Shown here in pieces: positions 24,001-30,900 of a DNA stretch of 64,000 bases. The position numbers and the translations under genes were made by a program. Numbering within the stretch: the first letter of the stretch is position 1; each line of letters opens with the position of its first letter. A model generated the notes under the pieces. It was not told the DNA's origin. It saw only the letters and a program-made list of their open reading frames with translations, and did no database searches. Origin of the DNA: Haliclystus octoradiatus (Eukaryota; Cnidaria; Staurozoa; Stauromedusae; Haliclystidae); NCBI GenBank assembly GCA_916610825.1, contig OU744452.1, positions 13,062,110 to 13,126,109 on the forward strand, read 5' to 3'.

Positions 24001-26876
24001 ATCATGAAATATTATCAGTATATGTAGTACTGGTATGCCGCAGGAATAGGATATTATAATTAACACACTTTCATTAGCTTTTAATAATTACCTCTCAATT
24101 TTCTTTACGACATTTTATGGATTTTTATGGCGATGAATAAATCTTTTTGAGTAAGACGGTATCGAAATATTTTTTTATATCTTTCACATTGTTAGAGATA
24201 TTTGCAGTAAAGATTATTAATATCAAACTGCAACTGGAAGTCTTGTGGATACTTGAAAGAATTTTACTTTAATTAATACTTCTAATTCATGAAATATTAT
24301 TAGTATAAGCAGGACAGGTATGGAAGGATTATGAAATTTTAATTAACACACTTTCATTAGCTTTAATAATTACGTTTCAAATTCCTTATGGCATTTTATG
24401 TATGGCGTGTTTTCTATATGGATCATATTGAGCTAGATATCTGTAGTAGAGTATTAATATAAAACTGCAACTGGAAGTCTTGAGAATATTTGGCAAAATC
24501 TTACTATAACTCATACTTTCATTGCCGGAGGCAGCCTTTCTTTCTAGAAATAGATAAACGCAAAAACCAAGCATTCATATTTGCTAACTAATAGTTTCAC
24601 GGCTTTGGCAATCATCAGGCAATTCAATCTATATATTAAATAGACAGATTAAATTGCCGGATGATCGTGTGAAAGTACTACCAGTAGTAGCATATATGAA
24701 TGTCTGCTTTTGCGTTTATCTATTACATATAATTAATGTTACATTTTATTTAAATTATTATGTTTCAATTGGTAATAAATTATTTTATTCCAACAAAGTG
24801 TTACAAGTGTTTTCAAACGATGGCTTTAAAAGAAAAGTTACCAAATTAAAATTTATTGAAAAAGATACAGGATTATTATATAAAAGATCTGGTAAAGTAG
24901 ATCTCCAATAATGAGAAATAAATCATATATCATAAAAATGTTATTTTCAAAGATCTAATATTTTACTTTAGTCGAAACCGACTAGGGTACTATTCGATGA
25001 GCTGCATTCTGATTGGCTGCTCAATCGTTGACTATTTTCTCATAGTCAACGCTGGCAAGTTCCCTCGCAAATTTCAAAAAGTAAACAAGAGTTCGCAAAT
25101 GTTTTTGTATCAAAATTTTATACGAATTACGAGAGTAAATTATAATTTCCGTCCATGAGAAAACAAAACAATTAACAAAATCTGAGATGAAGTTGCAACA
25201 TGTTCAATGGTAATCTATGCATATACAATTTAAATCTTATTCAACAATCTTCTTGCAACTTCTCGCTACTTGAATATTTGTACAGTTTTAAAAATAGTCT
25301 TCAAGGAAACATGTTGTGAGATTGAACAACTAGTACTGGGATTGAATTTAAAATATTTCACAATTCTGAAGATTTGTCACTAAAATTTCTGAAATTTGAC
25401 TACCCTTGAAACAAGTATACATGACTTTATGGTTTGCATATTATTATTATTCCTATTACAATTAATATATTTGTAACAAATGACAGCGATAAAAAAGCAC
25501 GGGATTTCACAACGTTTCGCCATGTCATATCTTCATGGCATCATCAGGTATATAAATACAAATTAAAAAATTACAAATATATAGAGTTTGAGTTTACAAA
25601 CGAAATTATCAAATACAATTACACGGAAATTAAAAGAACAATCGCGATTTTATAACAAGCGGGTTTAATCGTCCACAACAGTCATCACACTTTCCGCGTT
25701 TTGAATAAATGCAAAAACAAAACTGATTGTCTTATTTATGAAATGCTTTCAATCAGGAGGATCAAGCCAACACTCAACACGCAATTGGATTCTATAAAAT
25801 CCCGCTTGTTTGTTTAATTTCCGTGTAATTGTATTTGATAATTTCCTTTGTAAACTCAAACTCTATATTTGTAATTTTTTAATTTGTATTTATATAACTG
25901 ATGATGCTATGAAGATATGATATGGCAAAACGTTGTGAAATCCCGTGTTTTTATCGCTGTCATTTGTTACGAATTTAATAAGAAAGAATTTATTAATTAA
26001 TATACAGTCAAACCCATTATAGCGGTCACCTCTATACAGCGGCCACTTGTCTATAGTGGTCACTCTTGCAAAAAATGTCTAAAATAGTATTTTCTATTGA
26101 ATCAAACCTGTATATAAAGACCACCTGTCAATAATGGTCAATTTATCTACCTCTCGTAACTGGCTGTTATATACAGGTTTCACTGTAGTATAAATATTCT
26201 ACGTGACTTTATAAAAAAAAGTATGAAGTCAAAAAATCATAATTGTAACTAATAAACAATCATTGAAAATCTTCAGAATCTTGGTAAGTCTTCCACAAAC
26301 CTAGTTGCCAGATTGCTATGTTTTGGATTGCTATGTTTGTCGGACCCTGACGATAACATCTCAGCATCATCATATTATCTGTTCAATACTGGTAAAAACT
26401 TGAATCTCCTAATCATAATGAAGAAATGTTAATCTTTACTGGTTGAAATTTGGGATATTTATTATAAATAAGAAAAATTGGGCCATACAATATTTAAATG
26501 CACAATTGTTTTTTGTTTCATTATTCTGTCCAGGTGAGTAGCTGTGTACTGATCAATTAAAGAGATTTTTCAATGCGATGTAGCTTAGTTCCATTATAGA
26601 ACAGCCCCTTCAAAATGTTAACCTTACCGGTCTAGCATTTGGTGGCATCTGATTAGGTGGCGGTCCCATATTTGGCATTCCCATACCAGCATGTGGTCCC
26701 ATTTGATTAGGCCTTGGTCCAACCATATGAGGACCATTATGCATTTGAAGTGGTGGTGGTCCACCTCCTTGTGATGAAGGAGGAATGAATCCTCTCATTT
26801 GATGAGGTGACATATCTTGGTTTGGTGGTCTCATTGGTGGCATTTGTAGCAAACCTCTCTGCCTTTGAGGCATCAT
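1..26876 (-). CDS. TCERG1: TCERG1 (transcription elongation regulator 1, CA150 family), multi-exon gene, 3' part beyond window
   Basis: Nuclear factor that couples RNA polymerase II elongation to splicing; in known homologues the WW domains bind proline-rich splicing factors and the FF domains bind the phosphorylated polymerase tail. Thirteen exons join in phase to give 785 codons plus two bases before the edge. Domain order is a Met/Pro/Gly-rich start (1-120), WW1 (about 124-151), an acidic linker (155-215), WW2 (about 286-314), WW3 (about 378-405), a linker, FF1 (about 520-576), FF2 (about 591-630), FF3 (about 650-703), a charged helix (704-765) and the start of FF4. Each WW has both signature tryptophans. 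The order matches vertebrate TCERG1, but the Gln/Ala repeat of vertebrates is replaced by an acidic Glu/Asp/Lys/Thr linker. FF5, FF6 and the stop lie off the left edge. Identification is confident; start and small exon edges are inferred. Confidence 0.93.
716..916 (-). CDS. TCERG1: TCERG1 exon 11 (charged helix between FF3 and FF4)
   Basis: 201 nt, residues 704-770. Encodes a Lys/Glu/Arg-rich helix ([20 protein letters not shown]) and the [13 protein letters not shown] start of FF4, matching the vertebrate coiled region. Acceptor tatgatttag ends at 917; donor GTATGT starts at 715. Confidence 0.93.
1319..1504 (-). CDS. TCERG1: TCERG1 exon 10 (FF3)
   Basis: 186 nt, residues 642-703, beginning [12 protein letters not shown] and containing the FF3 core ([29 protein letters not shown]). 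Acceptor acccattag ends at 1505; donor GTAAGA starts at 1318. No long ATG-started ORF marks it; it was found by translating the minus strand. Confidence 0.92.
1583..1591 (-). CDS. TCERG1: TCERG1 9-nt microexon (Leu-Glu-Lys)
   Basis: Nine bases (CTCGAAAAG) between a strong acceptor (tttctctcttcag) and a consensus donor (GTGAGT). It encodes Leu-Glu-Lys and restores the Glu-Lys-Ile-Lys motif that precedes FF3 in vertebrate TCERG1 (GEKIKSDF there, LEKIKTEF here). Without it, exons 9 and 10 still join in frame but lack the conserved Glu-Lys. Confidence 0.8.
1891..2047. mobile_element. hAT-type MITE, CAG(G)GTCCGAC family, copy 1
   Basis: 157-bp unit starting cagggtccga and ending gtcggacactg, with a middle shared with other copies (gctagagcaaattcagaag, ggctaaatcttttgtcgg). 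Relatives occur near 3625-3825, 6702-7918 and 30127-30330. No clean duplication is visible here; the 30127 copy shows an exact 8-bp one. Confidence 0.65.
2909..3060. mobile_element. hAT-type MITE, CAGAGCCATC family, short copy
   Basis: 152-bp element with perfect 31-bp terminal inverted repeats (CAGAGCCATCTATTTACAAG...). It is flanked by exact 8-bp direct repeats GTTGGATC at 2901-2908 and 3061-3068. TIRs starting CAG with an 8-bp duplication point to the hAT superfamily. It is a deleted relative of the copy at 8656-9344. Confidence 0.88.
3438..3588 (-). CDS. TCERG1: TCERG1 exon 9 (FF2)
   Basis: Contains the FF2 core ([20 protein letters not shown]), nearly identical to the vertebrate domain. 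Acceptor tctccatag ends at 3589; donor GTATTT starts at 3437. Ends in phase 0 with Glu-Asp-Leu, followed by the microexon. Confidence 0.9.
3625..3825. repeat. Degraded copy of the GTCCGAC MITE family
   Basis: Shows the family signature in weak form: ggccggcaaaagtgg, gattccgcaaggttagagaaag and a terminal ttttgtcggacact. Boundaries are uncertain. Confidence 0.45.
3867..4075 (-). CDS. TCERG1: TCERG1 exon 8 (FF1)
   Basis: Begins [13 protein letters not shown] and contains the FF1 core with FDKRYMLL and [10 protein letters not shown], very close to vertebrate FF1. Acceptor attttcag ends at 4076; donor GTAGAT starts at 3866. A palindromic MITE sits only 57 bp upstream of this exon. Confidence 0.93.
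4133..4292. mobile_element. Palindromic MITE, family P, copy A
   Basis: 160 bp with inverted arms of about 38 bp (4133-4170 and 4255-4292) that match except for about two bases. The centre (gcacgtaaagagaaaacgag, aaggcatcagaaaat, cctgaagtgac) is shared with copy B at 20086-20287. The right arm lies just inside the intron preceding TCERG1 exon 7; the left arm is 57 bp from exon 8. Confidence 0.75.
4469..4640 (+). repeat. tRNA-derived SINE
   Basis: A polymerase III A box (tagctcagtg, 4476-4485) and B box (ggttcgattc, 4516-4525) lie at tRNA-like spacing inside a tRNA-sized head. An unrelated tail follows, with the motif acagggtgactatcag. That tail motif recurs alone near 38850. The folded head departs from a normal cloverleaf, so this is a SINE rather than a working tRNA gene. 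The 3' end is approximate. Confidence 0.6.
4883..5057 (-). CDS. TCERG1: TCERG1 exon 7 (linker to FF1)
   Basis: Acceptor tttttatag ends at 5058; donor GTGAGT starts at 4882. Encodes residues 461-518. The end contains the [13 protein letters not shown] helix just before FF1, equivalent to the conserved RMKQFKDMLLERG region in vertebrate TCERG1. Confidence 0.88.
6702..7740. mobile_element. GTCCGAC-family MITE split by a nested hAT-type element
   Basis: The outer unit (left part 6702-6716, right part from about 7598) has the family body: gattccagaatgttagag, aattcagaagaaaattgat, ggctgaatcttttgttgg. It is interrupted by the element at 6717-7589. A further partial copy follows at about 7800-7918 and ends tagtcggacactg. 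Confidence 0.6.
6717..7589. mobile_element. Nested hAT-type non-autonomous element (TAGGGATGAGACGA ends)
   Basis: 873 bp, starting tagggatgagacga and ending tcgtatcatcccta, flanked by exact 8-bp direct repeats AACAAAAG (6709-6716 and 7590-7597). Repeated short motifs near both ends (ccgattagt, cgattaatcgg) look like subterminal binding sites. No coding capacity is seen. A related element lies at 14820-15392. Confidence 0.85.
8086..8164 (-). CDS. TCERG1: TCERG1 exon 6 (79-nt linker ending in Pro/Lys repeats)
   Basis: Short exon, residues about 434-460, between a moderate acceptor (tgttccaag) and a strong donor (GTAAGT from 8085). It encodes a Val/Thr/Ile stretch and a Pro-Lys repeat tail. The only support is position, splice sites and exact phase agreement with exons 5 and 7. 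Confidence 0.7.
8656..9344. mobile_element. hAT-type element, CAGAGCCATC family, long copy
   Basis: 689 bp with the same ends as the 2909-3060 element and 8-bp flanks that differ at one base (GTTGCGAC at 8648-8655, GTTGCGGC at 9345-9352). The right internal part (cacatgcgcactg, aacgtgctcgggtccaggc) is shared with the short copy, so the short one arose by internal deletion. No transposase is recognisable. Confidence 0.83.
9668..9838. mobile_element. Degenerate pogo/Tigger-like MITE
   Basis: Inverted ends aaatccggcaataacgg and ccgttattgccggattcaac bracket about 170 bp, in the style of Tc1/mariner-pogo MITEs. The outermost bases are worn. Confidence 0.5.
10056..10224 (-). repeat. 3' LTR of CsRn1-like element
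   Basis: 169 bp, identical base for base to 14297-14465. On the coding strand it starts TGTAGTGACC and ends CTGCTACA. Confidence 0.95.
10225..10238 (-). other. Polypurine tract of CsRn1-like element
   Basis: Coding-strand sequence tggtgggggagtaa lies directly against the 3' LTR, the expected place for plus-strand DNA priming. Confidence 0.8.
10266..13391 (-). CDS. pol: Pol polyprotein of CsRn1-like element (PR-RT-RNH-IN)
   Basis: About 1041 codons, in the -1 frame relative to gag and overlapping it by 37 nt; the first triplet is TTG, so an independent start is unlikely and a frameshift is expected. Domains in order: aspartic protease with LIDTGAEVS (about residue 37); reverse transcriptase with VYLDDILVA (about 328-336); RNase H with TDASD and FTDHKPL; integrase with a HHCC zinc finger (LSHPG...CIQCQ), catalytic D in IHVDIVGP, D in SDRG and E in GLVERF with the usual 35-residue spacing; and a C-terminal GPF module (YDGPFKV). 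No stop or frameshift interrupts it, and no chromodomain is seen. Confidence 0.95.
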   Translation of the reverse strand: MYLVGKRSSQPLMTTTVSGSSSRLLFVRDTATGITFLIDTGAEVSVYPASVHVRRNCPALETLKAANGSPIRTFGTQSITLHLGLPTPLPWSFLVAEIQHPIIGADFLRHYELLVDLRNNQLINASQYYRIPAQLSTVISSTIHHVTAATSPFNQLLNDFPSITRPCYKENGIHHQVKHFIPTTGPPTFAKPRRLAPDRLAAARKDFDVMLSLGIIRPSSSSWASPLHLVAKKSGEWRPCGDYRALNNATIPDRYPIPHIQDVAASLRGMKIFSKIDLVRAYHQIPVAPEDIQKTAVTTPFGLFEFTRMPFGLCNAAQTFQRFMDDVCRPLNFVHVYLDDILVASPTFEQHVVDCRSLFTRLAEYGLIINPTKCQFGQTTLEFLGYKIDVAGISPLPDRVAAISQYPTPTDLRSLREYLGLLNFYRRFIPNCASILLPLYRLLSGKPKNLNWTEDCESSFKDSKDALVTATLLTYPQANAPTSITTDASDVAVGAVLEQYIQGQWRPLCFFSRKLRPQETRYSAFDRELLAVYLAIKHFRYFVEGRPFDVFTDHKPLTFALINKTNYPTPRQIRHLAFISEFTSHINHLSGKHNVVADALSRISIQSVAAITSSVDLFDLAKAQAADKDSLASAIKSSLHLVPMPLPGSSIPLLCDTSTSQPRPFVPVSKRKAIFDQLHNLSHPGIRATRRLISSRFIWPGLQKDVGNWAKTCIQCQRAKVHRHTTPRPEVIIPPNRRFDQIHVDIVGPLPISNGHIYVFTVIDRYTRWPEAIPMSDATAMSCAKALLYHWISRFGVPSTMTSDRGRQFTSDLWTALSTLLGIHRQRTTSYHPQSNGLVERFHRQLKASLRARLTGPNWTDELPVVLLGLRAAVKEDLSCSPAELVYGMPLRLPGEYFALPTGTPDPNSFIDSLRSYMHHLTPPVTKSHGHSPSHIPSTLDTSTHVFVRHDAHRTPLQPPYDGPFKVLSRYKDYFILDFGHRKDSVSIARLKPAFLPSLILNTPLDSTTGNTNNTIQPTSLPVQSTTRSGRLTQPPLRYSS
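13355..14224 (-). CDS. gag: Gag of CsRn1-like element
   Basis: 289 codons from an ATG 61 nt inside the primer-binding site. The middle resembles Ty3/Gypsy capsid ([11 protein letters not shown], then a helical segment ending [15 protein letters not shown]). Near the C-terminus is a CHCC zinc-binding motif, C-W-Y-H followed by nine residues, C-x3-C. This replaces the usual CCHC knuckle and is characteristic of CsRn1-clade elements. It ends at TAA (13355-13357), 16 nt past a slippery heptamer. Confidence 0.92.
   Translation of the reverse strand: MSVPSTSTTNNVAPAPMSGSIADQPISYIHAIAHKLPAFWPNDPALWFMQVEAHFATHGTSVDATKYNYVVAALTPSIASEVRDIIASPPAADKYHKLKLALIERTSLSNNQRIHALLANEQLGDRKPTQLYRRFQQLLNKHDEIADPLIKELYLRRLPTRVRVALATCKSLPLSEQATLADDIMDDPGLHSGPEVPFGQVSAVSDSLSVDPQISAVRNPEVRNAIRNGPVDLAAEIAALRREVQALKQSPRTSSPVTDGLCWYHARFGQRANRCNSPCTWSGNDQASR
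13373..13379 (-). promoter_or_regulatory. Predicted -1 ribosomal frameshift site (G GGA AAC)
   Basis: The coding strand reads GGGAAAC, split G GGA AAC in the gag frame, the classic X XXY YYZ slippery form. A -1 slip enters the pol frame exactly. Nineteen nt downstream is a 7-bp perfect stem (GACGACT/AGTCGTC, 13322-13353) with an 18-nt loop, rather far for a classical stimulator. Confidence 0.72.
14285..14295 (-). other. Primer-binding site for tRNA-Trp
   Basis: One base after the 5' LTR the coding strand reads TGGTGACCCCG, complementary to CGGGGTCACCA, the 3' end of animal tRNA-Trp. This agrees with the CsRn1 assignment. Confidence 0.85.
14297..14465 (-). repeat. 5' LTR of CsRn1-like element
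   Basis: 169 bp, identical to 10056-10224; carries the promoter side of the element, which is read leftwards. Confidence 0.95.
14820..15392. mobile_element. hAT-type non-autonomous element related to 6717-7589
   Basis: Begins tagggatgcagatcg and ends gattcgcatcccta, with many cgattaat motifs near both ends, as in the 6717 element. The flanks acctttga and tcctttga match at seven of eight bases but sit two bases off on the right, so the duplication is blurred. Confidence 0.65.
15855..16103 (-). CDS. TCERG1: TCERG1 exon 5 (WW3)
   Basis: Acceptor ttttacag ends at 16104. Encodes a Pro-rich lead and WW3 (W380, W402, FFYNP core), matching the third WW of TCERG1. The donor taken here (GTTGGT from 15854) is weak, so the 3' edge is less certain, but the resulting phase fits exon 6. 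A 7.7-kb intron follows, expanded by a retrotransposon and MITEs. Confidence 0.85.
16169..16309. mobile_element. Degraded MITE of the 26005-26185 family
   Basis: Shares ttataacggtcacctctatacagc and a terminal acaggttttcctg-like end with the better copy at 26005-26185. Lies just beside TCERG1 exon 5. Confidence 0.5.
17437..17517 (-). CDS. TCERG1: TCERG1 exon 4 (81-nt Pro/Thr/Val linker)
   Basis: Acceptor ttatttgcag and donor GTAAGT bound an 81-nt exon, residues about 324-350, a Pro/Thr/Val-rich spacer between WW2 and WW3. It is too short for ORF detection and was found by phase and splice sites. Phase is 1 in and 1 out, so skipping it would keep the frame. Confidence 0.85.
17920..18155 (-). 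CDS. TCERG1: TCERG1 exon 3 (WW2)
   Basis: Acceptor ttttgttttag ends at 18156; donor GTAAGC starts at 17919. After a Pro/Gly/Leu stretch it encodes the second WW domain (W289 and W311, with a YYHNNKT core). Phase is 2 in and 1 out, consistent with both neighbours. Confidence 0.92.
18343..18464. repeat. Inverted repeat (hairpin MITE)
   Basis: Arms 18343-18387 and 18420-18464 are complementary over about 45 bp with few mismatches (gatatcattcat / atgaatgatatc; cagttcaaaaag / ctttttgaactg), around a 32-bp centre. No duplication was identified. Confidence 0.7.
19466..19664. mobile_element. MITE with TTAA target duplication
   Basis: TTAA at 19462-19465 and 19665-19668 flank inverted ends AGGAGCAAAAATGACCGGCA and TGCCGGTCAATTTTGCCCCT (two mismatches). 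TTAA duplications are typical of piggyBac and Kolobok elements. It is nested in the 18516-22264 element. Confidence 0.72.
20086..20287. mobile_element. Palindromic MITE, family P, copy B
   Basis: 202 bp with inverted arms of about 46 bp (20086-20131 and 20241-20287), nearly complementary. The core matches copy A (4133-4292): gcacgtaaggagaaaacgag, aaggcatcagaaaat, cctgaagtgac. The arms are only faintly similar to those of copy A. Confidence 0.75.
20392..21600 (-). pseudogene. Crypton-like tyrosine recombinase (DUF3504-type), degenerate
   Basis: Three blocks in order on the minus strand. 21560-21479 encodes [14 protein letters not shown], then a phase-consistent 101-bp GT-AG intron. 21378-21026 encodes the core-binding domain ([25 protein letters not shown]). 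21024-20392 encodes the catalytic domain: Arg in CRIGREG, H-x-x-R in NHCVRATS, then [12 protein letters not shown] with His and the Tyr nucleophile. This pattern matches the Crypton-derived recombinase family (also seen in ZMYM and QRICH1 proteins). A one-base frame change near 21026 and a stop upstream of the first block indicate a broken copy, although all catalytic residues remain. Confidence 0.8.
22276..22760 (-). CDS. TCERG1: TCERG1 exon 2 (WW1 and acidic linker)
   Basis: Acceptor ttttgtttag ends at 22761; donor GTATGT starts at 22275. It encodes residues 84-244 and two bases of codon 245. WW1 has W126, the YYY core and W148 in the arrangement seen in the first WW of TCERG1. The next 60 residues are rich in Glu, Asp, Lys and Thr. 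The donor is followed within 12 nt by a transposon boundary. Confidence 0.92.
23557..23624. repeat. GC-rich hairpin next to two telomere-type repeats
   Basis: A perfect 14-bp stem (23557-23570 with 23584-23597; gcgtggaccgtggt) with a 13-base loop, followed by TTAGGGTTAGGG at 23613-23624. Lies in TCERG1 intron 1. Confidence 0.75.
23893..24520. repeat. Imperfect tandem repeat, about 2.3 units of 235-285 bp
   Basis: Motifs recur in order: gatatctacagtaaag, aatatcaaactgca, ttactttaattaata, catgaaatattat, aacacactttcattagctt. Units start near 23893, 24178 and 24414. AT-rich, inside TCERG1 intron 1. Confidence 0.7.
24549..24726. repeat. Fold-back element
   Basis: Two arms of about 80 bp (24549-24630 and 24646-24726) are inverted copies (aatagataaacgcaaaa / ttttgcgtttatctatt; gcaatcatcaggcaatt / aattgccggatgatcg) around a short AT centre. 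Confidence 0.7.
25461..25980. mobile_element. Long-TIR fold-back element
   Basis: About 520 bp with near-identical inverted arms of about 200 bp (25461-25660, 25785-25980). The outer ends read ttgtaacaaatgacagcgat and its complement; inner arms share cacgggatttcacaacg and agagtttgagtttac. No protein is recognisable. Confidence 0.8.
26005..26185. mobile_element. Pogo/Tigger-like MITE with TA duplication
   Basis: 181 bp, cagtcaaaccc at one end and ggtttcactg at the other, flanked by TA. The internal repeated motif ggtcacctctatacagcggc is typical of pogo-type MITEs. It lies 443 bp downstream of TCERG1 exon 1. Confidence 0.7.
26628..26876 (-). CDS. TCERG1: TCERG1 exon 1 (first coding exon)
   Basis: Encodes residues 1-83, a Met/Pro/Gln/Gly-rich tract typical of the TCERG1 amino end. 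The ATG at 26876 is chosen because an in-frame TAA lies at 26892-26894 and no splice acceptor falls between them. The exon ends at a good donor (GTAAGG from 26627), phase 0. A likely acceptor (ttttcag) ends at 26920, so 26877-26919 is probably 5' untranslated leader. Confidence 0.75.
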
Positions 26877-26888
26877 GATGGCAACCAA

Positions 26889-28995
26889 ATTTTATCAACT
26901 ACACATATGTATTATAAACCTGAAAATTACAAAAATACATTGGGGATCAACATTGAAGAATCCTGCTAAGTTGACCAGCATTCATAGATCAACCAAGAGT
27001 GGAAACCAACTCATGAGTTTCAAAACTGTTAACATAATCCAACAAAATGTTATACAGTCAACTTGCATAATATCCCCCCTCTGGTGCAAATACAAACTGG
27101 AACATCAAGCGAGATGGGAAATTAAGCAAGGTAGGAATATGAGAGTTGAGCTACGGCCAAATGACTTTTTTCCCAAGCCCAACAGATTTTATTCTTCACA
27201 ACAGCTGAAGACAAAGACGGAAAGAATAACATCGGTTTAACTGAAGCGACTTGGATTGGATTATTCTGGGTGTTATTTCTAGACAACTTTTATGTTAGCT
27301 ACATGTGCGTCCAAGTGTCAACATTATCCAAATGTTGTTGTAAATTTTTGAAGCAGGACATTTTAAATCTTTCGGGGAGGCACTTACAAAGTTCTTCTGA
27401 ATTTATAAATAGTTCATGGCGAATTTGTAAAGTAAATAAATTAGAAAAGTACATTTAAGTAGAACTTAATAATTAATTTGACAACAATCTTCAATTATAA
27501 AATTTAGAAGGTTTAGAATTAATATTCTACTCGTCTGAATTTTGTTTTACTGAATAATATCTCCGTTGAAGGTGTTAAACACTCTCCGAATTCTTCCGAA
27601 AATAGAACAATAGAATGACAACAAAAGAAAATGATTGCATAACAACGCTATGAAAAGGTCTGTCAACACATTACTTTCTCCTTGTTTTTCGCAATTTTGA
27701 CGAGCAACAGAGCAGTAAACAGAAATTAAATTGAATTCATTTGCAGCCTCCTGTTTGATACTCATTTGTTTAATGCTTTATCTATGTATAGATATATAAT
27801 ATTAAGTTTCATTTCGATACATACAGTAAATAAAAAATTACAAGCCTTTGCAAATTTGTACACGTGATGCAAGTCATTCGCTTTTCATATCGCATTTGAT
27901 TTTATTTTCATTTTTTCATGCATCTGCATCAGGTGTTACTGCATACCATTGTGTAGAGAATTGCCGTGTTATGGCGTAGGCAATTATTATTTTTGTCCTT
28001 TCCAACAAACTTTCTAGTAAATAGTGTTTATGTTGCAACATTCAGGATGGGGTTGAATGGAGCACCTTGGGAAACATTTCAATCAATCTGGCTTCACACT
28101 GCTTTGCTTTGTTCTTGCGCTGCCTTTGATTTCACACCAAGAAGAAATAATTCATTTCAATCCATTAAATTGGTTAAATTGCCTCTTTTAATTAGTAAAT
28201 AGCCTTGTATGATTTCTATGAACCATTGATCCTTTTGTTGTTTTATTTTCAACATGAAATAAATGAGTTTGTATTGTCTTGTTTTGACTTATTTATTTCC
28301 CTCATGAATCAGTGTGAATTATAATGTAAACATTTGCATGAGCGGTTTCTTTGAATTTGACACCTTCGGAAGGAAAGCGACTTTTTCAAAGGACTGCATG
28401 AAATTAAATGTTGTTTTATTCATATTATATTGGTTAAATCTAATCAAATCCCATTTGAAAGATTAACCTTACTCATATTCTCTTAACTATAACTGAAATT
28501 TGAAAAATTATACTGGTATGTGAAAATTTTATTGTGTTTTTCGAGTGGAAAATAATAATCTTATAAATTTCTATTTGGAAGTAAGTTTCTTTATCTATCT
28601 AACTTATTATTGTTGATATCAATTTTTAAAGGCTCAATAGCTATGATACTCAATTTATTTGAACAAATTCGATGAAATAGTGGTAAATTTGTGATTATTC
28701 CGTTTCACCCCACATTTTCGCAAAGTCGCGATTTTGAAAAAATGTCATTCTTCCTTTAAACATCGTTTCAACTTTGATTTGACAATATTCAGGTATTTTG
28801 TATTATAAACTGCAGACAATGTCCTACAATTCGATACCAAAATTGTGAGCTTTGCGTGAGCCGTTTTGGAGCAATAATTTTTTAAGAAAATTTGTTCCAA
28901 TTCACCCCGCTCTCCCCTACATGATACCTGATACATTACAATATATGCTATACATTTGAAGTCAGTAATAAATGACCTGACAAGATGATAATGCT
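26889..28995. other. Intergenic DNA upstream of TCERG1
   Basis: No coding exon recognised on either strand; the short ORFs have no family features. The segment nearest TCERG1 probably holds leader exons or the promoter. A likely splice acceptor (attttcag) ends at 26920 on the minus strand. Confidence 0.5.
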
Positions 28996-29003
28996 TGTAT
29001 AAA

Positions 29004-29737
29004 CAGTGCCGGATTAATGTTATCAGTGGCCTTAGGCGATTGATTAATATGGGGCCTAAAAAAATTTTTCCGGAAATTTGGTGAAAATAACATAATTATA
29101 CTGTTTGCTGGTCTCCCTCTTTATTCTGCTTTTATATGAGCAATGACAATCACTCTCTTAGGAATATAACTTTTTTTAGTATAAAGACAGTATTACTGTA
29201 ATAGAATGTATGGAATGAATGTCCTTCCCATTCTAAAGTCAACTTACTTGTTGTATCAGTTTTATTTGAGCCGCTACGATCGGTCGTTGCCATGGCAACA
29301 CGATCTTTTTGAGATTATTTTTTCACAACAGGAAGTTACAAATCATCATGTGTGGTTAATAACAATGAGTTATTATTGTCAATGATTGTTTTCCTTGAAT
29401 AGCAAGTGTAATTTGATCTCGAAATAGCAATGCTGTCACCAAAATTATGAGACAGGAAGGAAATTCAAAATCGTTATGACAATTAAATCTTGACCTTTGT
29501 AAACAATTTGATCAATTTCTGTATGAATGTATGTGACCAATGGCTTGTAGATAAAACTGAATTACACTTGTATTTACTGTAGTTTAAAATATGAGAATTT
29601 CATAAGAGACCACAAAAATACTGTTTTTTCAATTTTTTTGATGTTTTCATTTTTTTTTTTTCATAATTTCCGGAGGCCTATTATTATCTGTGGCCTAAGG
29701 CGGCCGCCTAAACCGCCTATGGGTTAATCCGGCACTG
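29004..29737. mobile_element. hAT-type non-autonomous element (CAGTGCCGGATTAA)
   Basis: 734 bp with inverted ends cagtgccggattaa / ttaatccggcactg and exact 8-bp direct repeats TGTATAAA at 28996-29003 and 29738-29745. Subterminal ggcctaaggcg motifs occur on both sides. No transposase found. Confidence 0.88.
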
Positions 29738-29832
29738 TGTATAAATTTCTGGGAAAAATTTTGCAGGCACTATTCAGAGAAAATTGTGTGGTCACAGGCA
29801 CTGAAGTTCAATCTTTACGTACTGGCTCAATC

Positions 29833-30900
29833 ATTCAAAGTGCACATGACACGAAAAATGTTATCACAGATTCGAGTAGCGGAAGCTAAATGATGAAGAA
29901 AGGTGACAATGATTTCTTAGTTTGAACGCGTAGAAGCGGAGATATTGAATGTTGAATCTACCCTATTTTCGATCAGTCACTGTTTTCCAAACTCAGAACG
30001 ACATTCGGAATGACAGCAGGGCTTACTATAGGAAAAAGGACAATTGAAAACTTCAAAAAATCATATCTCCATTAATGCGGAATTAAAATTTTCTAATGTC
30101 TAAGACAGCTATGCCTACACCTTGGGCAGGGTCCGACAAAATGTTTTACCTTCTGCAAGCTTCAACTTTTTAGATAAACGTTTGAGTAACTGTACTGACA
30201 TAAAATCGGAAAAAAAAATTATATTTTTCTAATAATTTTATTTTATGTATTCAGCATTTTGACTTTTCCTTCTGAATTTTGCTAGCCTTCTTCAAAAGGT
30301 TTCCAAGTTTCCGGACTGTGTCGGACCCTGACCTTGGGACACCTTTTCTGCTTGAAACAAGCTCATTTAACCGAGAAACACATGAGATACAAGGACATTT
30401 AGTAGTTGAAATAGCGTTTTTCTGTAAAAAAAGGCACAAACACCTGGCAAACACTTGTCACAAATTGAGGTGATGTGTACGTAAAACAACGGGTTCGCAG
30501 TCCACCGCAGGTCACGGATGATGAATGACATATTTTTGACAAAAAAAGTAAATCCAACAACTAAAAGCCCTGGTATTTCATGTATTTCTTAATAAATTAT
30601 ATTTATTTCAAGCAGAAAAGGTGTCCAAGAGGTGTGGGCATAGTTGACTTGGACATTAGAAACTTTTGATTTTGCGCGAAAGGAGATTAGATACGATTTT
30701 TTATAATTCTGACTTCACCCTTTTTATAATTTAAGCCTTCTTGTCATTCCGAATGTCGTTCCAAGGGAAACAGTGAGCGATCGTAAATAGGGTAGACTCA
30801 ACCTTAAATATCTCCTCTTAAACGCGTCCAAACTAAGAATCATTTTCACCATGAATCTGTATTTAAAAATTTTCATGTCATGTGCACTTCAACTATTCAA
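29833..30900. repeat. 1.1-kb fold-back structure
   Basis: Left arm 29833-30016 and right arm 30741-30900 are diverged inverted copies (gtgcacatgaca, gagatattgaa, ctaccctattt, cgacattcggaatgaca). The loop of about 720 bp contains the MITE at 30127-30330. No gene seen. Confidence 0.7.
30127..30330. mobile_element. hAT-type MITE, GTCCGAC family, best-preserved copy
   Basis: 204 bp with ends cagggtccgaca / tgtcggaccctg and an exact 8-bp duplication ACCTTGGG (30119-30126, 30331-30338). This fixes the boundaries and class for the family. Confidence 0.85.

Noticed and set aside
27966-28202. 78-codon ORF upstream of TCERG1
   Set aside because: No recognisable family and no splice or context support.
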